Translations under genes and position numbers: made by a program | Notes under the pieces: model-generated | What the model was told of the DNA's origin: nothing | Seen by the model: only the letters and a program-made list of their open reading frames with translations | Database searches by the model: none | NCBI RefSeq assembly: GCF_009827305.1 | Contig: NZ_WTYJ01000005.1 | Span: forward strand, 62,001-126,000 | Source: Croceibacterium xixiisoli | GTDB taxonomy: Bacteria > Pseudomonadota > Alphaproteobacteria > Sphingomonadales > Sphingomonadaceae | DNA length: 64,000 nt | Reading direction: 5' to 3' | In this document: positions 1-8,495 of the stretch, piece by piece | Numbering within the stretch: the stretch's first letter is position 1 | Layout of the letters: the number at the start of each line of letters is the position of its first letter

Positions 1-553
1 CTCTGGCGGTGCGGGCTGATGTCGCTATCTCGCCGGTTTCCATCAATTGCTTGAACCGCCGCAGGTCTCGGCGGGCTTGTAAAGCAGGTTCGCGCTGGAA
101 CATCTTGGCGATCAGCTTGCCGATGATCCCTGCTGGTGGATCATAGAGGATCGTTGCACTTACGATCGTACCCCGTTCCCCGGCATCGCGGAATTCAACA
201 CGGCCGCTGTTGGGTACATCGGCGCCTTCAGCGGAGCTCCAGGCGATCAGCCTGTCCGGTTGGTCTTCCGTGACGACGGCATCCCACTCGATGGTGCTTC
301 CACCCGGCCCCTTCACGGCCCAATGGCTCGTCACATCGTCAATCATTTCGACGCGTTCGATATTTTCCATGAAGTTCGGAAAACCGCTGAAATCACGCCA
401 TTTCGCGTAAAGTTCATGGCGGGGGCGATTGATGGTGACAGACTGCCCCACCAAGCTGCTGCCTTTGGGCTCTGTAATATTTTCAGCGGCTTGGGCGGTC
501 TTTTCAGTCCGCTTTGAGGCTGTTATCGGCGCATCGTCATGAGGTGCGGCCAT
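1..553 (-). CDS. SRPBCC-family (cyclase/dehydrase-like) protein, cut by window edge
   Basis: The minus-strand frame opens with ATG at 553, has a good AGGAG ribosome site about 6 bases upstream, and is still open at base 1, so the C-terminus is missing. The visible 184 residues have a polar N-terminal stretch of about 35 residues, then a START/polyketide-cyclase-like fold: VTINRPRHELYAKWRDFSGF followed by a WAVKGPGG and EW..V segment, as in COG5637-type cyclase/dehydrase proteins. Members of this group bind small hydrophobic ligands or are of unknown role; no catalytic function can be assigned. It is transcribed divergently from the Crp/Fnr gene. The family call is fairly firm, the role unknown. 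Confidence 0.8.
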   Translation of the reverse strand, partial: MAAPHDDAPITASKRTEKTAQAAENITEPKGSSLVGQSVTINRPRHELYAKWRDFSGFPNFMENIERVEMIDDVTSHWAVKGPGGSTIEWDAVVTEDQPDRLIAWSSAEGADVPNSGRVEFRDAGERGTIVSATILYDPPAGIIGKLIAKMFQREPALQARRDLRRFKQLMETGEIATSARTAR

Positions 554-757
554 CGCAATTCTCCTGCGGGCGTTTGGGCTCTTGCGGGGAAGTTCGCATG
601 TTCGAACTCACCCCCGCCGAACCCACGCCGGCGGGATCGGTTGCAGTACGGCATCACAAATTAACAAAGGTTATGGAGAAATTTGCTCAGAGCTGGATCG
701 TTACGGGCAGATGACCCGTTCTGCACCCATGCTGTCACAATACCGGTCACAATTCTT

Positions 758-1516
758 ATGCTGATGGATCGCCTGCTCGCAAACCGGCGCGATGTTGATC
801 TGACCAAGCAGGAACGCTGTCAGCTTGAAAACGCCATCAGCGATGTGCGCACGTTGGAGCCGCGCCAGACCGTTATTGAGGCAGGCAGACACGTCGACGT
901 GAGCACATTGCTGCTGCAAGGCCTGATGTGCCGCTTCATCGAAGATCGGAAAGGATTGCGGCAACTCGTCTCGATCCATGTGCCAGGCGAATTTGTGGAT
1001 CTTCATGCCTATCCGATGAGGGCACTCGATCATTCTGTGGGGACGCTTACCACCGTTACGGTGGCGGACGTTCCGCATGCGGCTTTGAAAGAGATACTCG
1101 ATCCTCAGCCAGATCTTGCGCGCAAGCTGTGGTTCGCTACCCTGATCGACGCAGCCATGCACCGCGCATGGCTGTTCCGTGTCGGCCGGCTGGACGCCGT
1201 TGGTCGTGTGGCGCATTTTCTGTGTGAAATGAATGCCCGCCTTGAGGCCGTCGGACTATCAGACGGTCGCCGGTTCGCGCTGCCGCTCACGCAAGCCGAC
1301 ATTGCTGAGATTTGCGGCCTGACTACGGTTCATACCAACCGCGTATTGCGTCAACTCCGCGAAGCTGGACTCTGCCAGATGCATGCCTCTGTCGTTGAAA
1401 TCTCCGATCCGGCAGGATTGTCACACCGAGGTGATTTCAACTCCGACTATCTGTATCTCTATCCACCGGAAGAAAGCCTATCCAGGCGAGAGCCGATGTT
1501 GAGCAATCAGCATTGA
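758..1516 (+). CDS. Crp/Fnr-family transcriptional regulator
   Basis: The protein has an N-terminal cyclic-nucleotide-binding-like beta barrel (roughly residues 20-135, with an H-V-PGEFVDLH motif) and a C-terminal winged helix (LTQADIAEICGLTTVHTNRVLRQL) that would contact DNA. No N-terminal cysteine cluster of the FNR type is visible, so an iron-sulfur oxygen sensor is unlikely; the signal is unknown. The start is uncertain. ATG 758 gives 252 residues but has no clear ribosome site, while TTG 683 lies four bases after GGAG and would add 25 residues. Just before ATG 758 the octamer GTCACAAT occurs twice, 12 bases apart. It faces away from the SRPBCC gene and may control it. Confidence 0.85.
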   Translation: MLMDRLLANRRDVDLTKQERCQLENAISDVRTLEPRQTVIEAGRHVDVSTLLLQGLMCRFIEDRKGLRQLVSIHVPGEFVDLHAYPMRALDHSVGTLTTVTVADVPHAALKEILDPQPDLARKLWFATLIDAAMHRAWLFRVGRLDAVGRVAHFLCEMNARLEAVGLSDGRRFALPLTQADIAEICGLTTVHTNRVLRQLREAGLCQMHASVVEISDPAGLSHRGDFNSDYLYLYPPEESLSRREPMLSNQH

Positions 1517-1538
1517 TCCGTCCGCAGTTGACGCAGAT

Positions 1539-1874
1539 TCACCTCGGGATTTTGCCGCGCATGATCATGGCCGCCCAGAGCCAGCCAATGATCAGCAAAG
1601 TCCCACCGACCGGGGTAATCGCCCCGAACCAGCGTGGCGCGCCCAAGGCCATCAGATACAGCGTGACCGCGAAGATTGCCGCACCCAGCAACAGCATCAT
1701 CGCTGGCCCTTTTGCGAAGCGCATGATCCCGATGGCCGCCACGGCATGGACCAGTTGATAGACGCCGCCGGTGCGCAGCCATTCAGCTTCCTGGGGCCCT
1801 GCGGCACCATGCGCCCCAAACGCGCCAGCCGCGACGGCGATTGCTGCCGAGACTGCTGCCAGAGACCCTATCAT
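1539..1874 (-). CDS. DUF423 family small membrane protein
   Basis: A 111-residue hydrophobic protein with about four predicted transmembrane helices. It shows the DUF423/YgdD hallmarks: an N-terminal AAAGAFGAHG segment after the first helix, a QLVHA motif in the middle, and an APRWFGAITPVGG stretch before the last helix. The family sits in the inner membrane and has no established biochemical function. It is encoded convergently with the Crp/Fnr gene, 22 bases beyond it, and lies downstream of the MFS gene on the same strand with an 88-base gap. The family call is confident. Confidence 0.85.
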   Translation of the reverse strand: MIGSLAAVSAAIAVAAGAFGAHGAAGPQEAEWLRTGGVYQLVHAVAAIGIMRFAKGPAMMLLLGAAIFAVTLYLMALGAPRWFGAITPVGGTLLIIGWLWAAMIMRGKIPR

Positions 1875-1962
1875 CGTCGCGACCCCATTTTGTTATCGTG
1901 CGGAGCCGTGCGTGTAATACTCCCCGGCGCAAACGGCCATAGCCTGCTGCCTGGTTGCCCGC

Positions 1963-3189
1963 TTATGGAAAGACTTCGCCGTCACCCCCAGGCGAGCCTC
2001 GCCCTTCCCACAGCGCGATGGCGACCAGCATCACCCCGACCAGCGCATAGGGGGCACCCCGTTCGATCGTATAGACGAAGGTGCCGGCGATCGGGCCCAG
2101 GATGATGCCCAGCCCCTGCGCTGCAGCGACCGTTCCGGCGGCGGCGCCCTGCTCATGCGCCTCCACGGAATTCGCGGCCAGGGCCGATACCGAAGGATAG
2201 ACCCAGCCCATGCCAAAGGCGGCCACGGCATAGCAGGCCCAGAGCATCGGCGCGCTGCTGGCCAGGGTAACGGCGCCGAAGCCGAGCCCGCCGATCAGCG
2301 CGCCATAGCGGATCAGGCGGGCCGGTGCCCAGCCAAGCTGACGCAGGAAGATCTGCGCCACCACCAGTGCTACCCCCACGGTAGCCAGCGCAATACCCGC
2401 TGCATTGGCGGCATCGCCCGGTGCGAGTTGCAGACGATCGAGCGCATAAAACCCAACCGTGATCTGCGCCACGGCCACGCTGAACATGGCGACGAAGGCC
2501 ACGATCATGGCCCGCCGCAAACGCAGATCGGTCAGCTTCAGCGGCTCTGCCTTGGGTGGCGCCGTGTGCTCATGGCGCGGCAGCACCCGCCACAGCACCA
2601 GCAAAGCGACCGCCGGCAAGGCGGCTGTCAGATAGAGCGGCAGGCTCAGGCTCCAGGGCCCGACCAGCCCGGCAAAGCCCGGTCCGATCACCATGCCCGC
2701 GGCGCTCGACGCGCCGACTGCGGCCATGGCCTTGCCCCGTTCGGCCGGCGGTACGTTATCAGCGACGAGGGCAGCGCCTGTAGCAGGGACGGCCGCGTAA
2801 AACGCACCGGCCACACCGCGCCCGATCATCAACCCCACGAAAGCCAACAGGGGCGCCATGGCACTGCGCAGCGCCAGATCGATAAACAGCGACAGCAGAA
2901 AATAGCTGATGGCAAATCCCGCCAGCCCCAACAGCAGAATCGGCCGCCGTCCGCGCCGGTCGCTCGCCACGCCCCAGATGCGCGCCATCACCATCCAGGC
3001 GATGCCGGCCACGGTCATTGCGGCGCCGACCTGCCAGGGCTCCAGCCCGATGACCCGCGCAATCGGCCCCGCCAGCGCCACGAAGGCCATCATCGCCATG
3101 GAACAGACGAAGGTTTCGAACATCAGCGGCTTGAGGCTGAACCCGGCATGTGACTGCCCTGCAGCAACGGTCATCGCCTGTTCGGTCAT
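1963..3189 (-). CDS. MFS transporter coupled to fur
   Basis: A 408-residue major facilitator with about twelve transmembrane helices. The loop between helices 2 and 3 carries the classical G-x-x-S/A-D-R-x-G-R-R motif (WGVASDRRGRRPILL), and a motif-C-like GPGFAGL stretch in helix 5 suggests a drug/H+ antiporter-type exporter of the TetA-like group. Its ATG overlaps the fur stop codon in an ATGA arrangement, so the two should be translated together. That context suggests, but does not prove, export of a metal chelator or siderophore, or an iron-responsive efflux role. Substrate unknown. Confidence 0.85.
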   Translation of the reverse strand: MTEQAMTVAAGQSHAGFSLKPLMFETFVCSMAMMAFVALAGPIARVIGLEPWQVGAAMTVAGIAWMVMARIWGVASDRRGRRPILLLGLAGFAISYFLLSLFIDLALRSAMAPLLAFVGLMIGRGVAGAFYAAVPATGAALVADNVPPAERGKAMAAVGASSAAGMVIGPGFAGLVGPWSLSLPLYLTAALPAVALLVLWRVLPRHEHTAPPKAEPLKLTDLRLRRAMIVAFVAMFSVAVAQITVGFYALDRLQLAPGDAANAAGIALATVGVALVVAQIFLRQLGWAPARLIRYGALIGGLGFGAVTLASSAPMLWACYAVAAFGMGWVYPSVSALAANSVEAHEQGAAAGTVAAAQGLGIILGPIAGTFVYTIERGAPYALVGVMLVAIALWEGRGSPGGDGEVFP

Positions 3190-3608
3190 TCGCCCGTCCC
3201 CTTGCGGATGCCGTAGAGTTCGAGCCGGTGATCGACCAGGCGATAGCCCAGTTTCTGCGCGATCATGCGCTGCAGATGTTCCAGCTCCGGATCCACGAAT
3301 TCGAGCACTTCGCCGGTTTCGACATTGATCAGATGATCATGATGGGTATCGGCCGCAGGTTCATAGCGGGCACGGCCGTCGCCGAATTCGTGGCGGTCCA
3401 GAATGCCGGCCTCTTCGAACAGGCGCACGGTGCGATAGACGGTAGCGATCGAGATGCGCGGATCGATGTCCATCACCCGCTGATGCAGCAGTTCGACATG
3501 GGGATGATCTTCCGATTCCGACAGCACCCGCGCGATCACCCGTCGCGGTTCGGTGATCCGCAAGCCCCGTTGGGCGCACAGCGCCTCGATGTCGATCCTC
3601 TGCTTCAT
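3186..3608 (-). CDS. fur: Fur-family metalloregulator
   Basis: A 140-residue regulator. The N-terminal winged helix (LCAQRGLRITEPRRVIARVL, then ISIATVYRTVRLFEEAGIL) is typical of Fur. The C-terminal metal-binding and dimer domain contains the H-x-H-x2-L-I segment (THHDHLINVETGEVLEF). Cysteine pairs of the structural zinc site are absent, as in many alphaproteobacterial Fur proteins. ATG 3608 was chosen because of its GAGCAGGAG ribosome site; an upstream frame extension to 3761 is low in conserved residues. It is followed by an overlapping MFS gene and is divergent from a hypothetical gene. Iron-responsive repression is the family function; Zur or Mur specificity cannot be excluded. Confidence 0.9.
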   Translation of the reverse strand: MKQRIDIEALCAQRGLRITEPRRVIARVLSESEDHPHVELLHQRVMDIDPRISIATVYRTVRLFEEAGILDRHEFGDGRARYEPAADTHHDHLINVETGEVLEFVDPELEHLQRMIAQKLGYRLVDHRLELYGIRKGTGE

Positions 3609-3698
3609 AGGCTCCTGCTCTTGTCTGTGCGCCCATCTGGCCAGCGGATTGCAGCGACCGAATCCGGGCCATGGCGGCGATAGAGCGGCGCAATCGAG

Positions 3699-3727
3699 TT
3701 TGCAAATAGTTCGCAATATCATACGAT
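3699..3727 (+). promoter_or_regulatory. Candidate promoter with overlapping Fur-type operator
   Basis: In the fur/hypothetical divergent gap, TTTGCA (3699-3704), a 17-base spacer and TACGAT (3722-3727) resemble a sigma-70 promoter reading toward 3760. Embedded at 3701-3715 is an imperfect palindrome TGCAAATAGTTCGCA (TGC-N-AA ... TT-N-GCA), which resembles alphaproteobacterial Fur/Mur operators as I remember them. A regulator bound there would block the promoter. This is inference from pattern and position only. Confidence 0.4.
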
Positions 3728-3759
3728 GCCGCCTGCTGCAGATTCGCGCAGGAGGTATC

Positions 3760-4224
3760 ATGTACGATTATCTCGATCAGTCCCCCACCTGCCTCAGCAG
3801 CGGCAGTTGCTTCCTGCTGTCGGCCAAGCGCGGCTGGATCATGGCGGCGGCGCAGCGGCACTGCCCGTCGCTGGCGCTGGCGGGATGGTTTTCCCGCATG
3901 AACCTGCTCGAAGCGGTGAATGATTTCAGTGCGGTGATGCAGCGATTTCATCGCAGCGGGCGGCAGCAGATGCTGGTGCGCGATCTGACCTATCCGCGTA
4001 TCACCGAATTCGAAGCCGTGATGATCGCAATCTGGGCGGATGTGGCCAGGCAGCGTTCGCACCAGGCCGGCGCGGTGCTGGAACTGCTGCTGACCGAACA
4101 GCAGGTCCCCTGCACGCTCGCCGCCATGCAGCGCATGGCCATGGCGATGCGAGCGATCGGATTGCCCCCTGTCGGGCTGGAGGTCGCCTGCGGGCAGGAT
4201 GCCGCAGGCAACAATCCAGGCTGA
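3760..4224 (+). CDS. Hypothetical protein divergent from fur
   Basis: A 154-residue protein of unknown function that I do not recognise. It starts at ATG 3760 after a near-perfect AGGAGG ribosome site. The N-terminus contains two close cysteines (TCLSSGSC), and further cysteines sit near residues 37, 113 and 145. The middle (RMNLLEAVNDFSAVMQRFHR) is predicted helical and amphipathic, and no signal peptide or membrane span is evident. Its position opposite fur behind a possible Fur box suggests iron-linked expression. The family could not be named. Confidence 0.65.
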   Translation: MYDYLDQSPTCLSSGSCFLLSAKRGWIMAAAQRHCPSLALAGWFSRMNLLEAVNDFSAVMQRFHRSGRQQMLVRDLTYPRITEFEAVMIAIWADVARQRSHQAGAVLELLLTEQQVPCTLAAMQRMAMAMRAIGLPPVGLEVACGQDAAGNNPG

Positions 4225-4230
4225 ATCCCC

Positions 4231-5391
4231 TTATGCCGGCGCCGGGCGTCCCGGCGGTGTGCGCATCAGCATCAGCATCACCAGTCCGGCAATCGATGTT
4301 GCCGCCCCGGCCAGCGCAACCATGGGGAAGCCCAGACCGGTCGCAATTACCCCACCGCCCAGCGCAGCCCCCAAGGCATTGCCGAGGTTGAAGGCGCCGA
4401 TATTCATGGAAGAGGCAAGATTGGGCGCATCGCTGGCGGCGGACATCACCCGCACCTGCAGCGGCGGCACGATGGCGAAGCTGGCCACGCCCCACAGAAA
4501 TACCAGCACGGCCGTCATGATCATGTTCGTCATCAGCAGCGCGAACAGCGCCAGAATGGCGGCCAGCGCCACCAGCGACACCATCAGCGTGCGATCGACC
4601 GAACGGTCGGCGAACTTGCCACCCAGCCAATTGCCCACGGTCAGCCCCAGCCCATAGGTCACCAGCATCGCCGTGACGAAGCCGAGCGAAGCCTGGGTTT
4701 CCTGCTTCAGGATCGGCGTGATATAGGTGAACACGGTGAACATCGCGCTCGAACCGATGACGGTCAGCGCCAACGCCCCCAGCACCGGGCCACGGCCCAG
4801 CACCTGCAACTCGCGGCGAATATCGACATTGGCCGGGGCGGGAATATCCGGCAGCGTGGTACGCAGGGCGACCATCGTCAGCGCACCCAGCGCAGTGATG
4901 CCCCAGAATGCGGCGCGCCAGCCCATCACATCCCCGGCCCAAGTGGCCAGGGGCACGCCCACGACATTGGCAATCGTCAGCCCCATGAACATCGCGGCAA
5001 CCGCCCCCGCCCGCCGTTCGGGCGCGACCAGTGATGCGGCAACGATCGACCCGATCCCGAAGAAGGCGCCGTGATTGAAGGATGTGATTACCCGCGCGAC
5101 CATCAGCAGGCCGTAACTGCCTGACAGCGCAGAGAGCAGATTGCCCAGGGTGAAAATGCCCATCAGCAGCACCAGCAGCGTACGGCGCGACATTCTCCCG
5201 GTGGTCAGCGTCATCAGCGGCGCCCCGGCCACCACACCGACCGCGTAGGCGCTGACCAATATTCCGGCGGCAGGGATCGATACACCCAGATCGCCGGCGA
5301 TGACCGGCAGCAGCCCCATGGGGGCGAATTCCGTCACGCCGATTCCGAAGGCGCCCACCGCAAGGGCGAGCAAAGGCAGGTTGAGCTTCAT
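4231..5391 (-). CDS. MFS transporter, AraJ-like exporter
   Basis: A 386-residue major facilitator of the AraJ/NepI/SotB-like sugar or drug efflux type. The N-terminus (LALAVGAFGIGVTEFAPMGLLPVIA) is the characteristic first helix of this group, followed by about eleven more hydrophobic segments and a GRMSRRTLL loop. ATG 5391 is preceded by GGAG; the frame is open further upstream to 5490 but that stretch is not conserved-looking. It is divergent from a LysR-type gene, which is the classic layout for a regulated efflux pump. Substrate unknown. Confidence 0.85.
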   Translation of the reverse strand: MKLNLPLLALAVGAFGIGVTEFAPMGLLPVIAGDLGVSIPAAGILVSAYAVGVVAGAPLMTLTTGRMSRRTLLVLLMGIFTLGNLLSALSGSYGLLMVARVITSFNHGAFFGIGSIVAASLVAPERRAGAVAAMFMGLTIANVVGVPLATWAGDVMGWRAAFWGITALGALTMVALRTTLPDIPAPANVDIRRELQVLGRGPVLGALALTVIGSSAMFTVFTYITPILKQETQASLGFVTAMLVTYGLGLTVGNWLGGKFADRSVDRTLMVSLVALAAILALFALLMTNMIMTAVLVFLWGVASFAIVPPLQVRVMSAASDAPNLASSMNIGAFNLGNALGAALGGGVIATGLGFPMVALAGAATSIAGLVMLMLMRTPPGRPAPA

Positions 5392-5545
5392 ATTGGCTCC
5401 GAATGCAAAAATGATCGCAGCACCGTGAATTGGCACCGTCCTCGCGGACGGCGATAATTCCTTTCCTTGTGCTGCGGAGTTGGCAGACATTATGGCCTTC
5501 CGGACGCGTAATGACTATTGCCGAACAAGGATAAGGAGCTGTGCA

Positions 5546-6454
5546 TTGAACGCAAAGATGCGCCATTCCAGCGATCGAGCGTGGTCGATGGAGCTGTTCG
5601 CCACGGTGGCAGCAACTGGCAGCTTTTCGGCGGCCGGGCGGATGATGGATCTGACCCCATCGGCCGTGGCCCGCGCAATCGACCGGATCGAGGAACGGCT
5701 GGGCGCCCGCCTGCTGATCCGCACCACCCGGGCCTTGACCCTGACGGCTGAAGGGCAGGCCTATCTGCAGGCCGCACGTCGCATTCTGGCGGATCTGGAT
5801 GACAGCGAAGCCGCCATCGCCGATCAGGGCGCCCCGCGCGGGCGGCTGCGGGTCAGTGCCGGGTTGTCGCATGGGCGCCTGGCAATCGTGCCGCTGCTGG
5901 GGGAATTTGTCGCCCTTCACCCCGGCATATTGGTCGATATCAATCTGACGGACAAAGTGGTGGATATTGCCGGCGGTCAGGCGGATGTGGGCATCCGCTT
6001 CGGCCCGCTGCCTGACAGCCTGCTGATGGCGCGCAAGCTGGGCGAAAGCCGGCGGGTGATCGTCGCTTCGCCGGACTATCTGGCGCGGTGCGGCAATCCT
6101 CAGCTGCCGGAAGATCTGCTTCAGCACAATTGCCTCAACTTCAACTTCCGCCGGGCCGAACCTGTCTGGCCATTCCGCGGGCCGGGCGGCGATTACGCGC
6201 TGGCGGTCAATGGCAACATGGAGGCCAACAACGGGGAAAGCCTCAGCCAGCTGGCGCTGTCAGGCGTAGGCCTGGCGCGCGTCGGCGCGTTCAGCGTGGA
6301 GGCAGACATCGCAGCCGGGCGGTTGGTGCCAGTGCTGGAAACTTTCAATCCCGGCGATATCGAAGCAGTCCATGCCGTGTTCGTGGGCGGCGCCAACACC
6401 CCCACCCGCGTGCGCGTATTCGTGGATTTTCTCGCTGAAAGATTGGCAGGGTGA
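5546..6454 (+). CDS. LysR-family transcriptional regulator
   Basis: A 302-residue LysR regulator. The N-terminal HTH (ELFATVAATGSFSAAGRMMDLTPSAVARAIDRIEERLG) is followed by RLLIRTTRALTLTAEG, and the rest is the periplasmic-binding-protein-like effector domain with the typical DVGIRFGPLPDS segment. The chosen start is TTG 5546, seven bases after AAGGAG; this gives the usual family length. An ATG at 5558 would remove four residues. It is divergent from the AraJ-like MFS gene and probably controls it from the 154-base gap, with an unknown co-inducer. Confidence 0.85.
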   Translation: MNAKMRHSSDRAWSMELFATVAATGSFSAAGRMMDLTPSAVARAIDRIEERLGARLLIRTTRALTLTAEGQAYLQAARRILADLDDSEAAIADQGAPRGRLRVSAGLSHGRLAIVPLLGEFVALHPGILVDINLTDKVVDIAGGQADVGIRFGPLPDSLLMARKLGESRRVIVASPDYLARCGNPQLPEDLLQHNCLNFNFRRAEPVWPFRGPGGDYALAVNGNMEANNGESLSQLALSGVGLARVGAFSVEADIAAGRLVPVLETFNPGDIEAVHAVFVGGANTPTRVRVFVDFLAERLAG

Positions 6455-6628
6455 AGCCGGCAGGTTGTGCCCTGATCGTCCCGCCTTTGTGGCGTCTCGC
6501 AGCAAAGCCGTTAGCATATTTAGAGAAAATCAAGCTTTGCCACCTATTCACCATTCCGGATCGGAGAACCAGCAAGGCGCAACCTGCGACAGGCGAGGTC
6601 GTCTCCTGAGCGTTAAGTGAGGAACGGA

Positions 6629-8137
6629 ATGAGCGCATTCGGACGCAAGAACGGGATCAGCGGCATGGCGCCGGGAGCCCGACCGAGCTTCGGTGTGGCC
6701 CGCCCAATGAAAGCATCCGGCAATGAACCGGCTCTGCCCAACGGTGGCGACCAGTTCCCGCCCGTGCCCGGAGAATTGTCAGCGGAGGAATCACGCGGCA
6801 ACCTCAAGGGCGATGCGCTGTCTCGTCTGGCTGACCGTGCCAATGCGGTTCACGAACGCACCGAAATCGGTGGTTTCGAAGCCAGCATCCACAAGATCAA
6901 GGAACAGGTTCTCCCTCGCCTGCTTGAACGTGTCGATCCCGAAGCTGCTTCGACCCTGTCGAAGGAGGAACTGTCGGAAGAATTCCGCCCGATCATCATG
7001 GAAGTGCTGACCGAACTGAAGGTCACGCTGAACCGGCGCGAACAGTTCGCGCTGGAAAAGGTGCTGATCGACGAACTGCTCGGTTTCGGCCCGCTGGAAG
7101 AATTGCTCGGCGATCCCGATGTGTCCGACATCATGGTCAATGGACCGGACCAGACCTATATCGAAAAGAAGGGCAAGCTGCAGATCGCGCCGATCAAGTT
7201 CCGCGATGAACAGCATCTGTTCCAGATTGCCCAGCGGATCGTGAACCAGGTCGGCCGCCGCGTTGACCAGACCACCCCGCTGGCCGACGCCCGCCTCAAG
7301 GATGGCAGCCGCGTCAACGTCATCGTGCCGCCGCTGTCGTTGCGCGGTACCGCGATTTCCATTCGTAAGTTTTCCGAAAAGCCGATCACGCTCGACACGC
7401 TCAAATCCTTCGGATCGATGAGCGAGAAGATGTGCACCGTGCTCAAGATCGCTGGCGCCTGCCGGATGAACATCGTGATTTCCGGTGGTACGGGTTCGGG
7501 CAAGACGACCATGCTCAACGCCATGTCGAAGATGATCGACCCGGGTGAGCGCGTGCTGACCATCGAAGACGCCGCCGAACTGCGGCTGCAGCAGCCGCAC
7601 TGGCTGCCGCTCGAAACCCGCCCGCCGAACCTGGAAGGCCAGGGCGCCATCACCATTGGCGATCTGGTCAAGAACGCCCTGCGTATGCGTCCGGACCGGA
7701 TCATCCTGGGCGAAATTCGTGGCGCTGAATGTTTCGATCTGCTCGCCGCCATGAACACCGGCCATGATGGTTCGATGTGTACCCTGCACGCCAACAGTCC
7801 GCGCGAATGCCTGGGCCGTATGGAAAACATGATCCTGATGGGCGACATCAAGATCCCCAAGGAAGCGATCAGCCGCCAGATTGCCGAATCCGTCGATCTG
7901 GTGGTGCAGGTGAAGCGCCTGCGCGATGGTTCGCGCCGTACCACCAACATCACCGAGGTGATCGGGATGGAAGGCGATGTGATCGTCACCCAGGAACTGT
8001 TCAACTTCGAATATCTGGAAGAAACCGACGACGGCAAGATCATCGGCGAGTACCGCAGCTCCGGCCTACGGCCCTATACCCTGGAAAAGGCCCGTCAGTT
8101 TGGATTTGACCAGGCCTATCTGGAGGCTTGCCTGTAA
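6629..8137 (+). CDS. cpaF: CpaF/TadA-type secretion ATPase
   Basis: A 502-residue type II/IV secretion ATPase of the CpaF group, which powers assembly of Flp/Tad pili from the cytoplasmic face. After a variable N-terminus of about 80 residues come the conserved LLGFGPLEELLGDPDVSDIMVNG region, Walker A GGTGSGKT (286-293), an Asp box around ERVLTIEDAAELRL, Walker B in RPDRIILGEIRGAE, and a His box in GSMCTLHANSPRE. ATG 6629 follows GAGG by six bases; the upstream in-frame GTG 6617 is less likely. No other tad/cpa gene lies nearby, which is unusual. A hairpin follows the gene. Confidence 0.93.
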   Translation: MSAFGRKNGISGMAPGARPSFGVARPMKASGNEPALPNGGDQFPPVPGELSAEESRGNLKGDALSRLADRANAVHERTEIGGFEASIHKIKEQVLPRLLERVDPEAASTLSKEELSEEFRPIIMEVLTELKVTLNRREQFALEKVLIDELLGFGPLEELLGDPDVSDIMVNGPDQTYIEKKGKLQIAPIKFRDEQHLFQIAQRIVNQVGRRVDQTTPLADARLKDGSRVNVIVPPLSLRGTAISIRKFSEKPITLDTLKSFGSMSEKMCTVLKIAGACRMNIVISGGTGSGKTTMLNAMSKMIDPGERVLTIEDAAELRLQQPHWLPLETRPPNLEGQGAITIGDLVKNALRMRPDRIILGEIRGAECFDLLAAMNTGHDGSMCTLHANSPRECLGRMENMILMGDIKIPKEAISRQIAESVDLVVQVKRLRDGSRRTTNITEVIGMEGDVIVTQELFNFEYLEETDDGKIIGEYRSSGLRPYTLEKARQFGFDQAYLEACL

Positions 8138-8157
8138 TTTCCGGCCTGACCGATTGG

Positions 8158-8192
8158 GGGCGAAGCTGCCGCAACGCCTGGCAGCTTCGCCC
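8158..8192. terminator. Strong hairpin after cpaF
   Basis: A perfect 13-bp stem (GGGCGAAGCTGCC / GGCAGCTTCGCCC) closes a 9-base loop, 20 bases after the cpaF stop. It lies between two genes that converge and touches the last base of the minus-strand gene. There is no T-run on either side, so it is a likely but non-canonical terminator or 3'-end stabiliser. Confidence 0.55.
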
Positions 8193-8476
8193 TAACCGGC
8201 AATCCAGCCCTTGAGCGCCAGGGTCAGCAGGATGATCCCGACAAAGGCTGCCAGCAGATAGACTGCGGTCCACGGCACCCAGCCCACCGCCTCTATGCGG
8301 GTGCGCCGCGTCCTTCGCCGATCGGCCAGTGTGGCAACGGCAGCAATAACCAGCAGCAAGCCTCCGCTCAGGCCTACCAGGGTTGCATCGCTGGCGAACA
8401 GCAGAAATTCCGGCTCGTGCATCAATGGCCATATGGTGGAGTCTGGATCATGCAGCAATGGTTGCGTGTGCAGCAC
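8192..8476 (-). CDS. Small two-helix membrane protein
   Basis: A predicted protein of up to 94 residues with two clear hydrophobic helices (GLSGGLLLVIAAVATLA and WTAVYLLAAFVGIILLTLAL) joined by an arginine-rich loop (DRRRTRRTR), so the loop is probably cytoplasmic. I do not recognise a family. The start is uncertain: ATG 8476 gives 94 residues, while ATG 8422 gives 76 residues and would trim a non-hydrophobic tail; neither has a strong ribosome site. It converges with cpaF and is divergent from the EamA gene. Reality as a gene is likely but not certain. Confidence 0.55.
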   Translation of the reverse strand: MLHTQPLLHDPDSTIWPLMHEPEFLLFASDATLVGLSGGLLLVIAAVATLADRRRTRRTRIEAVGWVPWTAVYLLAAFVGIILLTLALKGWIAG

Positions 8477-8495
8477 ATAACCCTATGGCGGGTGT

